Source: Trematomus loennbergii
Taxonomy: Eukaryota; Chordata; Actinopteri; Perciformes; Nototheniidae
Direction of reading: 5' to 3'
Length of the DNA: 64,000 nucleotides
Assembly (NCBI GenBank): GCA_012861695.1
Contig: JAAOOA010000052.1
Coordinates: forward strand, 214,001 to 278,000
Position numbers and translations under genes: made by a program. Below, in pieces: positions 21,863 to 33,514 of the stretch. The notes under the pieces were generated by a model that saw only the letters and a list, made by a program, of their open reading frames with translations, was not told the origin of the DNA and searched no databases. Positions within the stretch are counted from its first letter, which is position 1. The number at the start of each line of letters is the position of its first letter.

Positions 21863-23031
21863 ACCTGGCTGAGCCAATATACAACAATCCGCCATATAAC
21901 TTTTCAATACATTCTTTATTAACATGTTTCAGGTCCTTAGGTTGGCAGTAAACATAAGGCTCTCCCAGGTTAGGCCAAAGGGTGCATTATATGCACACAT
22001 ATACTGTATCAACTCAAAGGTGAATTTTCCTTCACATTGAATCAGCAATCAGAAATTATGCAAATCAAATCAACTTTCAATCAGTCTTTGAGCTCCTTGA
22101 GTTGAAAAAGCAAACAGAAAACCTGCACAGAACACTGCACTGAATCATTCAAGGTAAGGCTAAACAGCATACGGCCTGTTAGGGAGTGTCTTTCAGTTCC
22201 TTGAGTTTGTCCGTTAGCTGTCTCTCCAAAGTCTCCAGATGTCTTTCCTTTTCCTTAGCAGCTCTTCCAAGGCCATTGGGCTTGGAGATGAAGCTTAGTT
22301 TTCTTTTATGCAACTGTGTACTACTTCTACTCCACTACAATTCAGAGGTAAAGGTGTACTTTGACTCCACTACATGTATTTCCCTTTAGTTACTTTACAG
22401 ATGTGGATGAATGATGTGAAATATAATCAAGTGTTAAATCAGACTTTAGTTCCACCTGGAGTAAATTCACAAGCTACCCTGCAGTATACAAAGTCATTCA
22501 AACTAGCTGCACCTTTACCAGCTTTGAGAACACTTTAATGATCAATCATTATAAAACATATCATATATATTATTCTGAAATGGAGCCTCAGTGACCTTTG
22601 AGATATCACCCTCTTTCAATCCCAAGAAAACATTCCTCCTCAAAGACACATTCACCTCCGACAGACTTTCACTTGTGGACTAGAGTTATCCTGTGGATAT
22701 GGAATGGAGGCAATCATCTTCAAAAGGGGAAAATATTAATATGTCTCAGATGATCAAGGAACAAGACCAACTGTTGCTAAAAATTTGAATACACTGACTA
22801 TAAAACAAAAGATCTGGATTATGAAATAGACCCGGACAATAATTTCTTCTCTTCTATCATCAACAACTGCTGTTATTACACTGATCAACAGTACAACCAG
22901 AGCATATCATCAGAGGGCAAGCTATCTATTATTCACTTCAACAGCAGAAGCATGTATGCAAACTTTAATCTCATCAAGGAATATTTAAATCAGTTTTAAC
23001 AAACATTTAGCATCATTGCCATATCTGAAAC

Positions 23032-23733
23032 TTGGATCACGGAGACAAAGGCATAGACTTTGAGCTGGAGGGCTATGAGCTCAGATACATAAATAGACAA
23101 AACAAGGGTGGAGGAGGAGTAGCCTTGTATGTGGACAATACTTTAAAATGTAAGGTGATGAATTATATGTCAACAGTGATTGATAATGTATTGGAATGTA
23201 TCACGATTGAAATCTGCAAAGAAAAAACGAAAAATGTAATCATCAGTTGTATATATAGAGCACCCGGCTCTAGTATTGAGATTTTCAAGGACTGGATGGA
23301 GGAAATATTCTCAAAAGTGATTCATAAAACAGTTTTCATTTGTGGTGACTTCAATATTGACCTTCTAAATCCAAATAATCACAGCATGACAGAAGAATTT
23401 ATCAACACAATGTACAGTATGGGTTTATATCCAAAGATTACTAGACCCAGCAGAATCACATCGCACTGTGCTACTCTCATAGACAATATATTCACAAATG
23501 ACATAGAAAACAATACAGTAAGTGGACTCTTAATAAATGATATAAGTGACCACCTACCAGTATTTGCAGTTTATGACAGAAACTATAGTAATAACATGCC
23601 GGACAAAGCTATTCAATACAGACGAGTTAGATCAGAGGAAGCAATGAACGCTTTAAAAAATGCCTTACTGGCACAAAGATGGGATGATTTATACAAAGAA
23701 AACAATATTGACAGTGATATGATCAATTCCTGA
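23032..23733 (+). pseudogene. LINE AP-endonuclease domain
   Basis: The frame carries GGGGVALYVDN, IISCIYRAPGSS, FICGDFNIDLLNP, HCATLIDNIFTND and NDISDHLPVFAVYD, the usual signatures of non-LTR endonucleases (catalytic Asp/Asn in GDFNID and Asp/His in SDH). An in-frame stop upstream of 23032 and another at 23733 break the polyprotein, so it is inactive. Confidence 0.8.
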
Positions 23734-24295
23734 GAATGTTTTTATCATTATATAATACATACTGCCCAATTGTCAAATACAGTAGAAAAATGAAATATGC
23801 AGATTGTCCATGGATCACAAGGGGTTTACAAAATGCCTGTAAAAAGAAAAATTCATTGTATAGAGATTTCATGTGAAATAAAACAAAAGAGACAGAGATT
23901 AGATATAAAAAATATAAAAATAAATTAACAATTTAATAAGGACCTACAAAAGTGAATACTATCGGAAAATACTAGACAAAAATAAAAACAACATTAAAGA
24001 AATATGGAGAATAGTATTATAAAAAATGGGTCTAGAAAAAGGAGTTATCCTACATACTTCATTGACAAGGATAAGGAAGAGGAAAATATGGATGTTGTAT
24101 CCAACAGTTTCAATGATTTCTTTGTAAATGTTGGACCTGAATTAGCAGACAAAAACCCTGATGGAGGAACATCAAAAAAATCGTAATAAAACGTAATCCT
24201 TTCTCAATGTTCCTCACAGCAGTGCATGAAAGGGAAGTAGTTGATATTGTAACGAAATGTAAAAACAAAAATCTACCGATTGTGATGACATTGAC

Positions 24296-24769
24296 ATGAC
24301 TGTATTAAAAAAGGTTATAGATGTTATTTCAAAACCATTCACACACATATGTAACTTATCATTCCAAACTGGTGCATTTCCTAACAAAATGAAAATAGCA
24401 AAAGTCATACCTTTGTTCAAAGCTGGGAACAAACATCACTTCACAAACTACAGACCTGTCTCACTTCTACCACAATTCTCAAAAATTCTTGAAAAGCTTT
24501 TCAATAACAGACTGGACAATTTCATAGAAAAACACAAACTTCTCACCGAAAGTCAATATGGATTCAGAGCCAATAGATCAACATCGATGGCTTTAATAGA
24601 CTCACTTGAAGAAATTACTAGCTCAATTGACCAAAAAGAACATGCCATTGGAATATTCATTGACCTAAAAAAGGCATTTGACACAATTAATCATGACATA
24701 TTAATACAAAAACTGGAACGTTATGGAATCAGGGGTGTCGTTTTGGAATGGGAAAGGAGTTATTTAACC
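24296..24769 (+). pseudogene. LINE reverse transcriptase, N-terminal part
   Basis: The frame reads KIAKVIPLFKAGNKHHFTNY, RPVSLLPQFSKILEKLF, LTESQYGFRANRSTSMALI and GIFIDLKKAFDTINHDIL. These are RT motifs 1, 2 and A (the FIDLKKAFD aspartate is present). It is cut by a hAT at 24770. The style is of the L2/CR1/Daphne-like part of the Jockey superfamily; the exact clade needs a tree. Confidence 0.8.
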
Positions 24770-25974
24770 CAGGGGTTCCCAACCCCCGGTCCGCGGACCG
24801 GTACCGGGCCGCGGAGGTGTTACTGCCGGGCCGCGAAATAGCTGTGAGTTTATCGTAATATTTGCAGAATTATAAATATATAAAAATATTTTATCATAAT
24901 ATTTTTTTCAAAAAGTTTAATTTTCGCACCTATGCCACCAGTCATATTATTTCATCCAGTAGCTAGTTAATCTTTCACCAGAAAACTGTTGAAAATGGCT
25001 TTTATGATGTTCCGAGGGATTCGGCGGCTCAGCCTAAAGTCTCAGCCTCTTGTGCGCACAAGCATGTTACCGGTGCGCCAAGTAGGAAGAGGAGCGCACA
25101 GGAGACAACCGTTTGATTGCAGACTGTTATGTTTATGTGGGGAAATGGTGGTGCATACATTATTTGAGATATATTTCAAACTCGGACTTCATTTTAAGGA
25201 CATGTCGGCCAGGGGTGTAGAGGAGCTATTTGTTTAAGCACCGGATTGGCAAAACAGGAGAGTAAACCAGTCTGCCTTGATCTATGAATTAATGTCCGGG
25301 ACTCTCACGGTATCTGCTGCCCGCAGCTGTTTTATAGAAGGAAACCCTCCTTCATGAAATGGCTGCAGCATCAGGAGGAAGCGGGACGTACTCGGTAAAG
25401 AGCTGTGCCTTTTTACGCACCGCCTTCGCTGTGTTTAACTTAATCAGAACAGTTTAAGAGTGACTGCAGGCTGCTACGTGTTACCACACACACATCTACA
25501 CACATCGAACTGCCCGATTACTCTCCCTTTTATTAGTTTTATGAAGGAGATGTCCAGTCAGTCACCAAGGCGCATGATGTGTGTGTGTATGTGCTCTGCT
25601 CAGCTCAGCTCTGTGTGTTCGGTGTGTTTGTGTCTGTCCGACACCGGCATATATGCGGCTGTTCCCAAAATAAATTAGTTAATCTTAATCTCGATGTAGT
25701 GCTATGCTGTCGGGAGTGCACCGGAAAACAAATGCCAGTGTCACACGCACGCACGCACGCACGCACGCACGCACACACGCACACACACACACACACACTG
25801 AGAAAGGAGCACGTCCTCTGGTGTGAGAAGAGCCTGTTTTGTGTAACACAATACTGTTAGAGTCCTGCTCTCTCTCTGAGTAAATATTAAAATCAGTTCA
25901 AATTGACAACCGGTCCGCGATTTTTTTTTAATGTATCTACCGGTCCTTGGCACAATAAAGGTTGGGAACCCCTG
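24770..25974. mobile_element. hAT MITE with perfect 8-bp TSD
   Basis: The ends are CAGGGGTTCCCAACC and the complement GGTTGGGAACCCCTG. ATTTAACC is duplicated exactly at 24762-24769 and 25975-25982. An ACGC/AC microsatellite lies inside at 25741-25798. No transposase is seen. It is inserted in the RT domain of the LINE. Confidence 0.88.
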
Positions 25975-26011
25975 ATTTAACCAACAGGCAACAGTTTGTG
26001 AAGCTGGGAGA

Positions 26012-26851
26012 GTGTTGTTCTTATATAATTCTAATATATTTTGTTCTGGGGACAATGTACAGCTACTATTGGAAGAGATCACAGCTGAAATATGCAAACT
26101 AAAGTTATGGCTAAACAGTAATAAGTTATCATTAAACTTGAATAAAACAACATTAATCATATTTGGAAATAGCAATACACAAGCATCCATTAAGATAGAT
26201 GGGATTTTCATTGAGAGAGTTAAAGAACATAAATTCCTTGGAATCACAATTGATGAGAAACTGAGCTGGAAACCACAAATAAAACATATTCATTCCAAAG
26301 TCTCAAGAAGTATTGCAATATTAAACAAGGCAAAACAGATTCTTGATCAAAATTCCCTCTACATTCTTTACTGTTCATTGGTTTTACCTTATTTAAGTTA
26401 CTGTGCAGAGGTTTGGGGCAGTAATTATAAAACTACAACACAATCCCTATTTATTCTACAAAAAAGAGCAATAAGACTTATTAAAAATGTCGGCTATAGG
26501 GATCATACAAACCCATTATTCTTAGAGCTAAAATTATTAAAACTGTCAGATCTTGTTGAATTCCAAATCGCACAAATCATGTTTAAGGCAAAAAACGTTC
26601 AGTTACCTGGGAATATTCAGATATTGTTCAATGAAAGACAAGGGAATTATTATTTACGGGGTTCATTTATATTCACTAATGTTAGGGTGCGCACAACAAA
26701 GAGAAGTTTTTGTGTTTCTGTTTGTGGGGTGAAGATCTGGAACAATTTGAGTGAGGAGCTAAAGGGATGTCCAAACATAAAACTATTCAAAAAGAGGTAT
26801 AAAGACTCAATTCTCTCAAGGTACATGATAGATGAAACTGCTAAACCATAA
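26012..26851 (+). pseudogene. LINE reverse transcriptase, C-terminal part, catalytic box deleted
   Basis: It resumes after the hAT with a short piece in the RT frame, then FLYNSNIFCSGDNVQLLLEE. The last part corresponds to sequence normally just after the F/YADD box, which is absent, so the catalytic aspartates are gone. The rest is the usual LINE C-terminal region: KLWLNSNKLSLNLNKTT, FLGITIDEKLSWKPQI, YLSYCAEVWGSNYK, LQKRAIRLIKN and VCGVKIWNNLSEELKG, ending at a stop at 26851. Confidence 0.8.
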
Positions 26852-27312
26852 CTGTTTATATTCTTGTTTTGTATTCTATTTATGAATTTGTGTTTGTATG
26901 AATTTGTGTATGTACATATGTATATATATAAATATATAGAGACCATTGTCCTAACTTGCCTGTATATATTATATGAACGATTATATAAATTATTCAAGAT
27001 TATAAGTATGCGTTTATATTGTATGTTAACATATATTAAGATGTAAAAAAAGAAAAAAAGGGAGAAGGGGTCGGATTAAATAAGTGTAAACTTCTTCCGA
27101 CCCTTTTCGGACGTGTAATTAGCTAAAGCTTTGTTGTTTATTGATATCAGACAATGATACTACAGATTATTCAATTATTAATTAAATGTTTCGTTTTGTT
27201 ATTGCATTCATTTGTATAGTACTGTATCATGTCTGTATCACCTTTTGTTTCATTTGTATTTTCTTTGGTTTTACACGCTCGAAAAAAAACAAAAAACTAA
27301 ACTAAACTAAAC

Positions 27313-27628
27313 TGGATGAACTCAAGAAACACTATCTCCGCCTACAAGGCCTTCCCCTTCCCTCATTTTCCAAAGTGCAGCCTCTCCTACTAATAGGTGC
27401 AGATAACTTTCACCTCATTACCCCAACCAAAAGAGTCTCTTTGGGTCCACAGGGGGCACCAATAGCCCTCCAGCTAGGTTCAAATACAAGATCTCACTCC
27501 TCACCCATCAGTGCATCCACGGGAACGCTCCTTCATACCTCAAGGAACTACTCTCCTCACAAACCTCCACACGCAACCTCCATTCTACAACCAACCATCT
27601 GCTTTCCCCCCAGGACCAAACTCAGCAC
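27313..27628 (+). pseudogene. LINE C-terminal fragment, left of the solo LTR
   Basis: A frame near 27480-27620 gives FKYKISLLTHQCIHGNAPSY then LKELLSSQTSTRNLHSTTNH, which is the C-terminal part of a fish non-LTR polyprotein. The same sequence reappears at 63665-63981. Its last 91 bp (27538-27628) are repeated at 28860-28951 on the other side of the LTR. Confidence 0.6.
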
Positions 27629-28859
27629 TGTAGAGTCAGGAGGACTGATAATTTATTCCGGCAAATTACTCAGACCTACTAATTAACCTAACCGAAGTTA
27701 TTGAGTCTATGTAAGTTTGCTGCTTGGCTCAGATCCACCAACGTCAGCAAGATCTCACCTCTATTAACTCCCTGAAGAACCAGGTTCAATGAACTGCTGT
27801 TTCAATTCAGACGACCCTCTTAATCTGTTTAAGCGATCCCGAAGGATTTTGATATCAGTAAATGAGGTGTGGCCCTATACTCAGTGTGAGTGTGGCAGTG
27901 TGCAATCTTACCTTTGAAGCAGGAGAGGAGAGCGCTGATGTCTTTTAAGTTGTCCCAATCCAAAAGGTGGGATCAGTTTATTTGAAGAAAAATAGGTCCA
28001 AACTTATACAGGGTTTTTACCTTCTCTCGTTACAACATTATAATCATACTAAACATATCATGCTGGGGTTATTTTCTAATCTAAAACCTTAATTCATAGT
28101 TCACACATTAAAGTCTTCTGACAAAATCCAAAAGGAATTTCTTCACAGATTGACGGGGTTAACATCCACACACTATGGCCTGACACATTTAAGTGGTTTT
28201 GCTCCTCAGAATGATCAGATAGAAATCCTAAGTTTAAAAACGTTCATCCATCCATTCACTCAGCATTCAATACACAGAGATTCAAGCAATAGTTACCAAG
28301 TTTGAGAGAACCTTACCGAGAGCAAAAACCCAGCTCTGAAGCTGTTTCTCTCTCACCCAGTGTTTTAAAGCTCAAAACAGGATATAACAACCCAAAGACA
28401 CCTCCTCCATACCCATATTTGTGGAAACTGGGCATGGCCTCTGATGTACAGGACTGGACATGACCAGACATATGCTATGGCATAAGACACACCTTCCCAT
28501 GTTTGTGTAAAAAGGACATGACCCCTACTCTGCAGGACTTGCAAAATATTATTCTCGGCTATGACATAACCACCTTTTTGGGGCCTCAATGTATTTCTCC
28601 TTAAGTCAGGAGCCCCCCTCCCTGTGTACTGCTGTGAGGGGAGAGAGAAGAAACTGCCTCTCCTCTTATCAGTGACAACCATAAACCATTATAGGCCTTA
28701 CACACTCAACTTAACAAACCACTTTGTTTATACTGTAAATATAGAAAATCATAAAATATGATGCATTTTCATTGTGGGTTATACAAGAATATAATTGATT
28801 ATACTTGATTATAATTAACTTTCGTTTGAAGTATTCATCCTAATATGGAGATCTCAACA
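27629..28859 (-). mobile_element. Solo LTR of the macrodomain ERV family, antisense
   Basis: Read on the minus strand it begins TGTTGAGATCTCC and ends in ...CTACA, and it is collinear with the 5' LTR at 39850-41260. It is about 180 bp shorter, partly because it lacks the poly-G tract. No internal retroviral sequence adjoins it, so it is a solo LTR left by LTR-LTR recombination. Its flanks do not show a simple 4-bp duplication but an imperfect direct repeat of about 91 bp. Confidence 0.85.
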
Positions 28860-29160
28860 TACCTCAAGGAACTACTCTCCTCACAAACCTCCACACGCAA
28901 CCTCCATTCTACAACCAACCATCTGCTCCCCCCCAGCACCAAACTCCGCACCATGGGGGGGCTTTCTGTTCACCTGTGGAATTCCCTCCCAGACAAACTG
29001 AGGACTCCACAGACCACTGACTCCTTTAAGAAGGGCCTAAAGACCTTTCTTTTTTTAAAGCCTTTTATTAAACTTGTGTTTCTTTATAAAAAAAAGAAGA
29101 AGTATATGATGCCCCTTGTAGCACTTTGAGATGACTTTTAGCAATGAAAGGTGCTTTACC
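28860..29160 (+). pseudogene. LINE C-terminal fragment and 3' UTR, right of the solo LTR
   Basis: The frame reads LKELLSSQTSTRNLHSTTNH, LLPPSTKLRTMGGLSVHLWN, then SLPDKLRTPQTTDSFKKGL, ending at a stop. A TAGCACTTTGAGATGAC-type 3' UTR follows. The first 92 bp repeat the end of the fragment left of the LTR. Confidence 0.65.
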
Positions 29161-29540
29161 CTATCATTAGGTTGGACACTCCAAGGCCCCCCTATTCAGG
29201 AGCCATCGGATGCCCCCCAGAGTCTCTTCACTCCAACTGGAACCCCCGATGCCAAACTCAGTCGTCAGGTGGAGAAACTATGGCAGATAGGTGTCCTCCC
29301 CTTTCAGGAAGAGCCAGGCATCACCAGATCCAAGCGCCCCTCCAGTCCAGTGGACCCCCTTCCAGCAGCTCATTGACCGGGTCCTGCATCCCACTCTCAG
29401 TATGCAGATATCCAGATGACTACATCGTTCAAAGTGAGGTGTTGGGGCAGGTAAAGGCGGGGCTCCAAGCTAACCTGAAGAAGAGTGAGTTGGGGTATCT
29501 GGGGTCGATGGAGTCTCCTCTTTGGTGCCGGGATGGGTGG
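29160..29540 (+). pseudogene. Possible LTR-retrotransposon RT scrap
   Basis: Broken frames include RVLHPTLS, YPDDYIVQSEV and KAGLQANLKKSELGYLG, which resemble the fish Gypsy RT segment around the Y-x-DD box and following helix (RAGLTANPxKC...YLG). The reading requires frame changes and the DD context is odd, so this is a weak call. Confidence 0.35.
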
Positions 29541-29639
29541 GAGGTGGTGGTAGGTAGCAGCAGGTGTATGTGCAACACATCTTTCTTCTTAAGAAAAGCT
29601 TTAAGTACAATTGATTGTTTTTGTTCATTTCATATTGAG

Positions 29640-30030
29640 GAGAGCCAACAGGAAGTCTCTCATGAGCTGCAGCCTTCTTCTTTATTTTCCAAAATGCCTC
29701 CACGCTCCTCTTCACGTCTCAAACTCGCCCCGTGATGAATAAACTGAGAACAAAGAAAACCTGAGCTTACACACGGTACGACCTCTCACCTTTCTGTGTG
29801 TCTTCACTTCCTGTCACCTGAGAGGAGAAGGAGAGAGAGAGAGAATAATGATGATAATTAAACAAAGAGAAACAGCCAGAATGATGGAGAGAGAAAGAAG
29901 AGTGTTGTTTTCCTCTGAGGTCACGCTCCATTAAAGAGTTTACTATCTTGATGAATGGAGGATATGGTTTCAGTACTCACAGGTCTTCTGGGTCGTGGCT
30001 CTGATCGGCACTTCCACACATGTTCCGATC
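29640..30030 (-). other. Cluster of short splice-bounded segments on the minus strand
   Basis: Three segments have good splice signals: 29981-30030 (CTACAG acceptor, GTGAGT donor), 29790-29817 (CTCAG acceptor, GTGAG donor), and a segment starting at 29743 after TTCTCAG. The last gap is only 46 bp, too short for a normal intron. They lie downstream of the NLR LRR exons on the same strand and could be its terminal exons or decayed exons of another immune gene. No protein family was recognised. Confidence 0.22.
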
Positions 30031-30213
30031 CTGTAGAGACGAACACAATCCAACAGTTTGAGATCCAGTTTAAAATAAGTGTTAGTTCTTTGAGTCAGCT
30101 TCAGAGTCCTGATCTCATGCTTTACATCCCATCATATCTTCTCTGCAAACACTACGACTGCCTGCCACAGCTCTCAGCTGCATGACAGGAAGTAACCACT
30201 CATTGGTCTAGAG

Positions 30214-30766
30214 CAGGGGGGTCCAAACATTTTTCACCGAGGGCCACATACAGAAAAATATATAAAGGTCTGGGCCGCTCTCTAGAGGTATGTTGCCTCA
30301 TAAGTTCAGTTATAAGTCAGGAAACTCAATCAGATGAAGGTAAAGGATGCTTGTTACTTGAGGATGCTTTAAGAAACAAAACAGCTCTCAGCTCTCCAGA
30401 GGGTTTACTGTATTCTGTCAGCAGCTCATTCCTTTAAACAGGAGCTTCAGATTGATTATAATTACAGGAAATATGAAGGGTTTATTTCACGCTTGTTATA
30501 AAAATAAGTTATTGGGCTTTTTCTTATCAAGTTAGATTTGTTAGAAAATGTTTTCAGCTTTAATTGACTGAATTTATTTTAAAGGTGGGATTATTAACAC
30601 ATGAATACTACTGTGTAATATATGTGTACATATATATTTAAGAAGTACAATACAAGACAAGCAGAAGTTTCCTTTGTGGGCCGTATTACATTATACTTTC
30701 AGAATTTGCTGAGGGCCGATTCCGAGGGCCGCATTTGGCCCCCGGGCCGCAGTTTGGACACCCCTG
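30214..30766. mobile_element. hAT MITE (CAGGGGGGTCCAAAC ends)
   Basis: The ends are CAGGGGGGTCCAAAC and the complement of GTTTGGACACCCCTG. Flanks GTCTAGAG and GGCTAGAA match at 6 of 8 positions. The interior is GGGCCGC-rich near both ends and has no transposase. It is downstream of the NLR LRR exons. Confidence 0.7.
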
Positions 30767-31014
30767 GGCTAGAAACTAAAAACATCCCATAAGAACAGAC
30801 TACCTTTCCCACTCGTCTGTAAAACCCCATATGTCTGTTAGAGAGTTGATTACTAAAGTGTGGCTTTGCATGTTCAGCTGGCCTTCTATAGTTGATGGAA
30901 GAATGAAAGAGCCTGCAGTCAGTGGGTAACATCACTGATCTGTTTCCCCAGTGAGAGAAACACCTCCCTGTGGTTCATACAATACTGCTGAGCCAGCAGA
31001 GACCCCTTACTGAC

Positions 31015-31185
31015 CTGAGGGTCTCCAGTCTGCAGTCTGGACTCTCCAGAAGATCTCTCAGCAGCTTCACTCCTGAATCCTTCAGCTCGTTGCCCCACAG
31101 GTTCAGCTCTCTCAGATGGATGTTGGACTTCAGAGCTGAGGCCAGAGCAGAACAGCTGATCTCTGACAAACTGCAGCCACTCAGA
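31015..31185 (-). CDS. NLR gene: leucine-rich repeat exon 2
   Basis: A TTCAG acceptor precedes 31185 and a GTCAG donor lies at 31010-31014. The 57-codon exon reads [20 protein letters not shown], then [20 protein letters not shown], then [17 protein letters not shown]. This is the standard two-repeat LRR exon of fish NLRC3-like genes, usually 174 nt. The ribonuclease-inhibitor-type repeats (LxxLxLxxN) form the sensing or autoinhibitory part of the protein. No further LRR or B30.2 exon was recognised to the left, so the gene may be truncated here. Confidence 0.85.
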
Positions 31186-31502
31186 CTGAATAAAGACAAC
31201 ATGATGAGGATACAAATCAGTTTATAATCAGATGTTATTCAACATTGAAATGAATGGGAACAAAAACATGTCTTCTTCAGAAAGTCAACTTTATCCTGTA
31301 AAACTAATATTACTTCAGATGAACTTTATTCAGACGTTATCGTTTACTAAATATTAAAAACATAGATTTACTTTTCACAACTAACATCTATTACAGTTCC
31401 TTTAAGAATCAGTCAACATTTATCTCTGCAGTTCTTACTTTAGTACCTACAAATGAAAGTATGAATAAAAGAACATTTACAACTTTATGGATGTAAGTTA
31501 AT

Positions 31503-32200
31503 TACCGTAATTTTCGGACTATAAGGTACACATGAATATAAGCCGCAGCAGCTAAATTGAATGATGTGTACATATATAAGCCGCACTGGACTATAAGCCG
31601 CAGGTGTTTTAATGTTTAATTACCATATCTAAGGGTTCGTGCACAGAGGGGATTGTCGGGAAAGAGATGGCTGTTTGAGGAAGCTCCCATTTATTAACAT
31701 TTCAACAAACAAGTTGCATATTTGCATAACGTATTCAAGTGTTACCATTTAGTGCAATAGTAGCTACAGAACATGTACTGTGCTGTGTAAACTGTACTGT
31801 ATCACATAGCGTTTCAGACACACAACTTTTCAACTTTCAAACTTAGGAGAGGTTACGTCTTCTTTGTGTTATAAGATAGGACTGGCAGGGTCAGTCAAAC
31901 CTGGTCGTTATCCCGCGGAGCTCCTGTCCCGGTCCCTTGCGCTCTCTCGGCCCGGTGTCTACAGGGCTAGCAACAGCCTTCAAAACAATGTTAGAGGCGC
32001 TCCTGAAACAGCGTCAAAACGGGTATATTTCCCGGGCTTTAATATACGCTTTGTTTCACTCGTTTGTTGTTTTGTTCCTCCGTGTTTTCAGAGCAAGTCG
32101 TCGGAGCTGTAAAAATCCATAGATTAGCCGCACCGTTATATAAGCCGCAGGGTCGAAAAATGGGAAAAAAGTCGCGGCTTATAGTCCGAAAATTACGGTA
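31503..32200. mobile_element. TA-flanked MITE (CCGTAATTTTCGGACTATAA ends)
   Basis: TA flanks inverted ends CCGTAATTTTCGGACTATAA and the complement of TTATAGTCCGAAAATTACGG. ATAAGCCGCA repeats sit just inside both ends. It is non-coding and lies in the intron between the two LRR exons. Confidence 0.8.
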
Positions 32201-32556
32201 TGTAGAAGAATCAGGTTGAATAACTAATGACTAGTGACTTTTGCATGATAGGAGACCTTTAATCTCAGAGATGATGTAGAAACAATCCATTGATAATCTG
32301 GAACTTTAACTTTGATCAGATGTTTAACAACTCCTTCATCTCCCTCACAGCTCATCAGTACTGACAGCATCTCCACTGACTCATGGAGCACAGAGTGAGT
32401 CTGAGGAAGCTCAAACACTCTCCCTCACACATTCACCTTCTCTTTGTTACTCTGATCAATATTCAGTCATTAGCAAAAGTGGAAAAAAAACTTTAATTTT
32501 TTTCAAATTCAGAAAATGATAAACACAAACAGATGAAGTTCAGTCAGTGAACTGAC

Positions 32557-32729
32557 CTGAGAGTCTCCAGTCTGCAGTTTGGACTCTTTAGTCCAGAGAT
32601 CAGCAGCTCCACTCCTGAATCCTTCAGAGGGTTGCCACTCAGGTCCAGATCTCTCAGATGGGAGGGATCAGACTTCAGAGCTGAGGCCACGACTTCACAG
32701 TGAGTCTCTGAGAGTCCACAGCACTAAGT
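32557..32729 (-). CDS. NLR gene: leucine-rich repeat exon 1 (one base short)
   Basis: A CTATAG acceptor precedes 32729 and the GTCAGT donor lies at 32551-32556. The exon is 173 nt, one less than the usual 174. The text reads [20 protein letters not shown], then [20 protein letters not shown], then [12 protein letters not shown]. The start (LSGCGL in relatives) is reached only by shifting frame near 32722, where a base appears to be missing. It is the same family of exon as 31015-31185. Confidence 0.8.
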
Positions 32730-33514
32730 CTATAATAACACATAAATTACAACATGTGTTAAAAAAGAGGAAACATAATGACCTCAAGCATTTGATGAAA
32801 AACATATTTGAAATGTTCTGATTGAGATTTGCTGTTAGTCCATTTTAATAATATATGATAATAGAGTGTAATGTGTTGTCAGTGTGATCTGATCACAGGT
32901 CTGTGCTCCTGCTGTCACTGACTGTTACCATAGAAACAGAAATTAAATAAATCACTTGACAATATTAGAGATGTACATATTTAAATGTTAATTAATATTG
33001 AGATGTGAATGATGGATGTTTTGGTTTCTCTGAGCATCTGGAAATGTATTGTGCACACAAACACAGTTAACAAACCAATAAAGTTTCAATATTTTAACTG
33101 AATACCATCAGATGTTCTCACTATATGAGTATTAAGACATAACTCTGGTATTGGTGGGATATGATATAGATCTGATTTTAAACTCTAACACATTGTGATA
33201 AAAACGTGTGTGTGTTTAATGATAAAGAAACTACTAGAAAGTAATAATAACTGATAACTGTAAGTCCTGCTGTGTGGTGTGATCACATGCTGAGAAACCT
33301 CTAGAGTCCTTCATGTGTTTGACATGTCGCCTCCATCACTCAATATGAAGAGAGAAACGCTTCAGTTTAACTATTATTATAAATAAATAGAAGAACAGTT
33401 TGGTTTATTTTGCTCTCAGTATTTAAACAGCAGAAATGTTATAGTGTTTATTTGAATAATTAAACTTCTGATCCACATTAGTTTATAAAGTTAATCACAT
33501 CTGGACTTACTTGG
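32730..33514. other. NLR intron, nothing recognised
   Basis: AT-rich intronic sequence between the NACHT exon and the first LRR exon, with no repeats that I can name. Confidence 0.5.

Larger units (their letters stand above)
20283..22694 (+). repeat. Large duplication, copy 1 (matches 61125-63664)
   Basis: This stretch and 61125-63664 are nearly identical across R, a piggyBac-like MITE, a hAT-like left end, a palindromic element and unassigned sequence. The identity includes flanks of the hAT-like end, so it reflects duplication of a DNA segment and not independent transposition. After 22694 copy 1 has a LINE that copy 2 lacks; homology then resumes at 27313 and 63665. Confidence 0.85.
22699..27312 (+). 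mobile_element. Jockey-superfamily LINE, broken, with precise empty site
   Basis: TGGAT is present at 22694-22698 and 27313-27317. The duplicated segment at 63665 runs straight through this point (CCTGTGGATGAACTCAAG), so the unfilled target is known. The 3' end is an AAACT microsatellite. Plus-strand remnants are an endonuclease (23032-23733), RT fingers/palm start (24296-24769) and a C-terminal domain (26012-26851). A hAT (24770-25974) lies inside, and the RT catalytic box has been deleted at the junction just after it. Confidence 0.8.
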
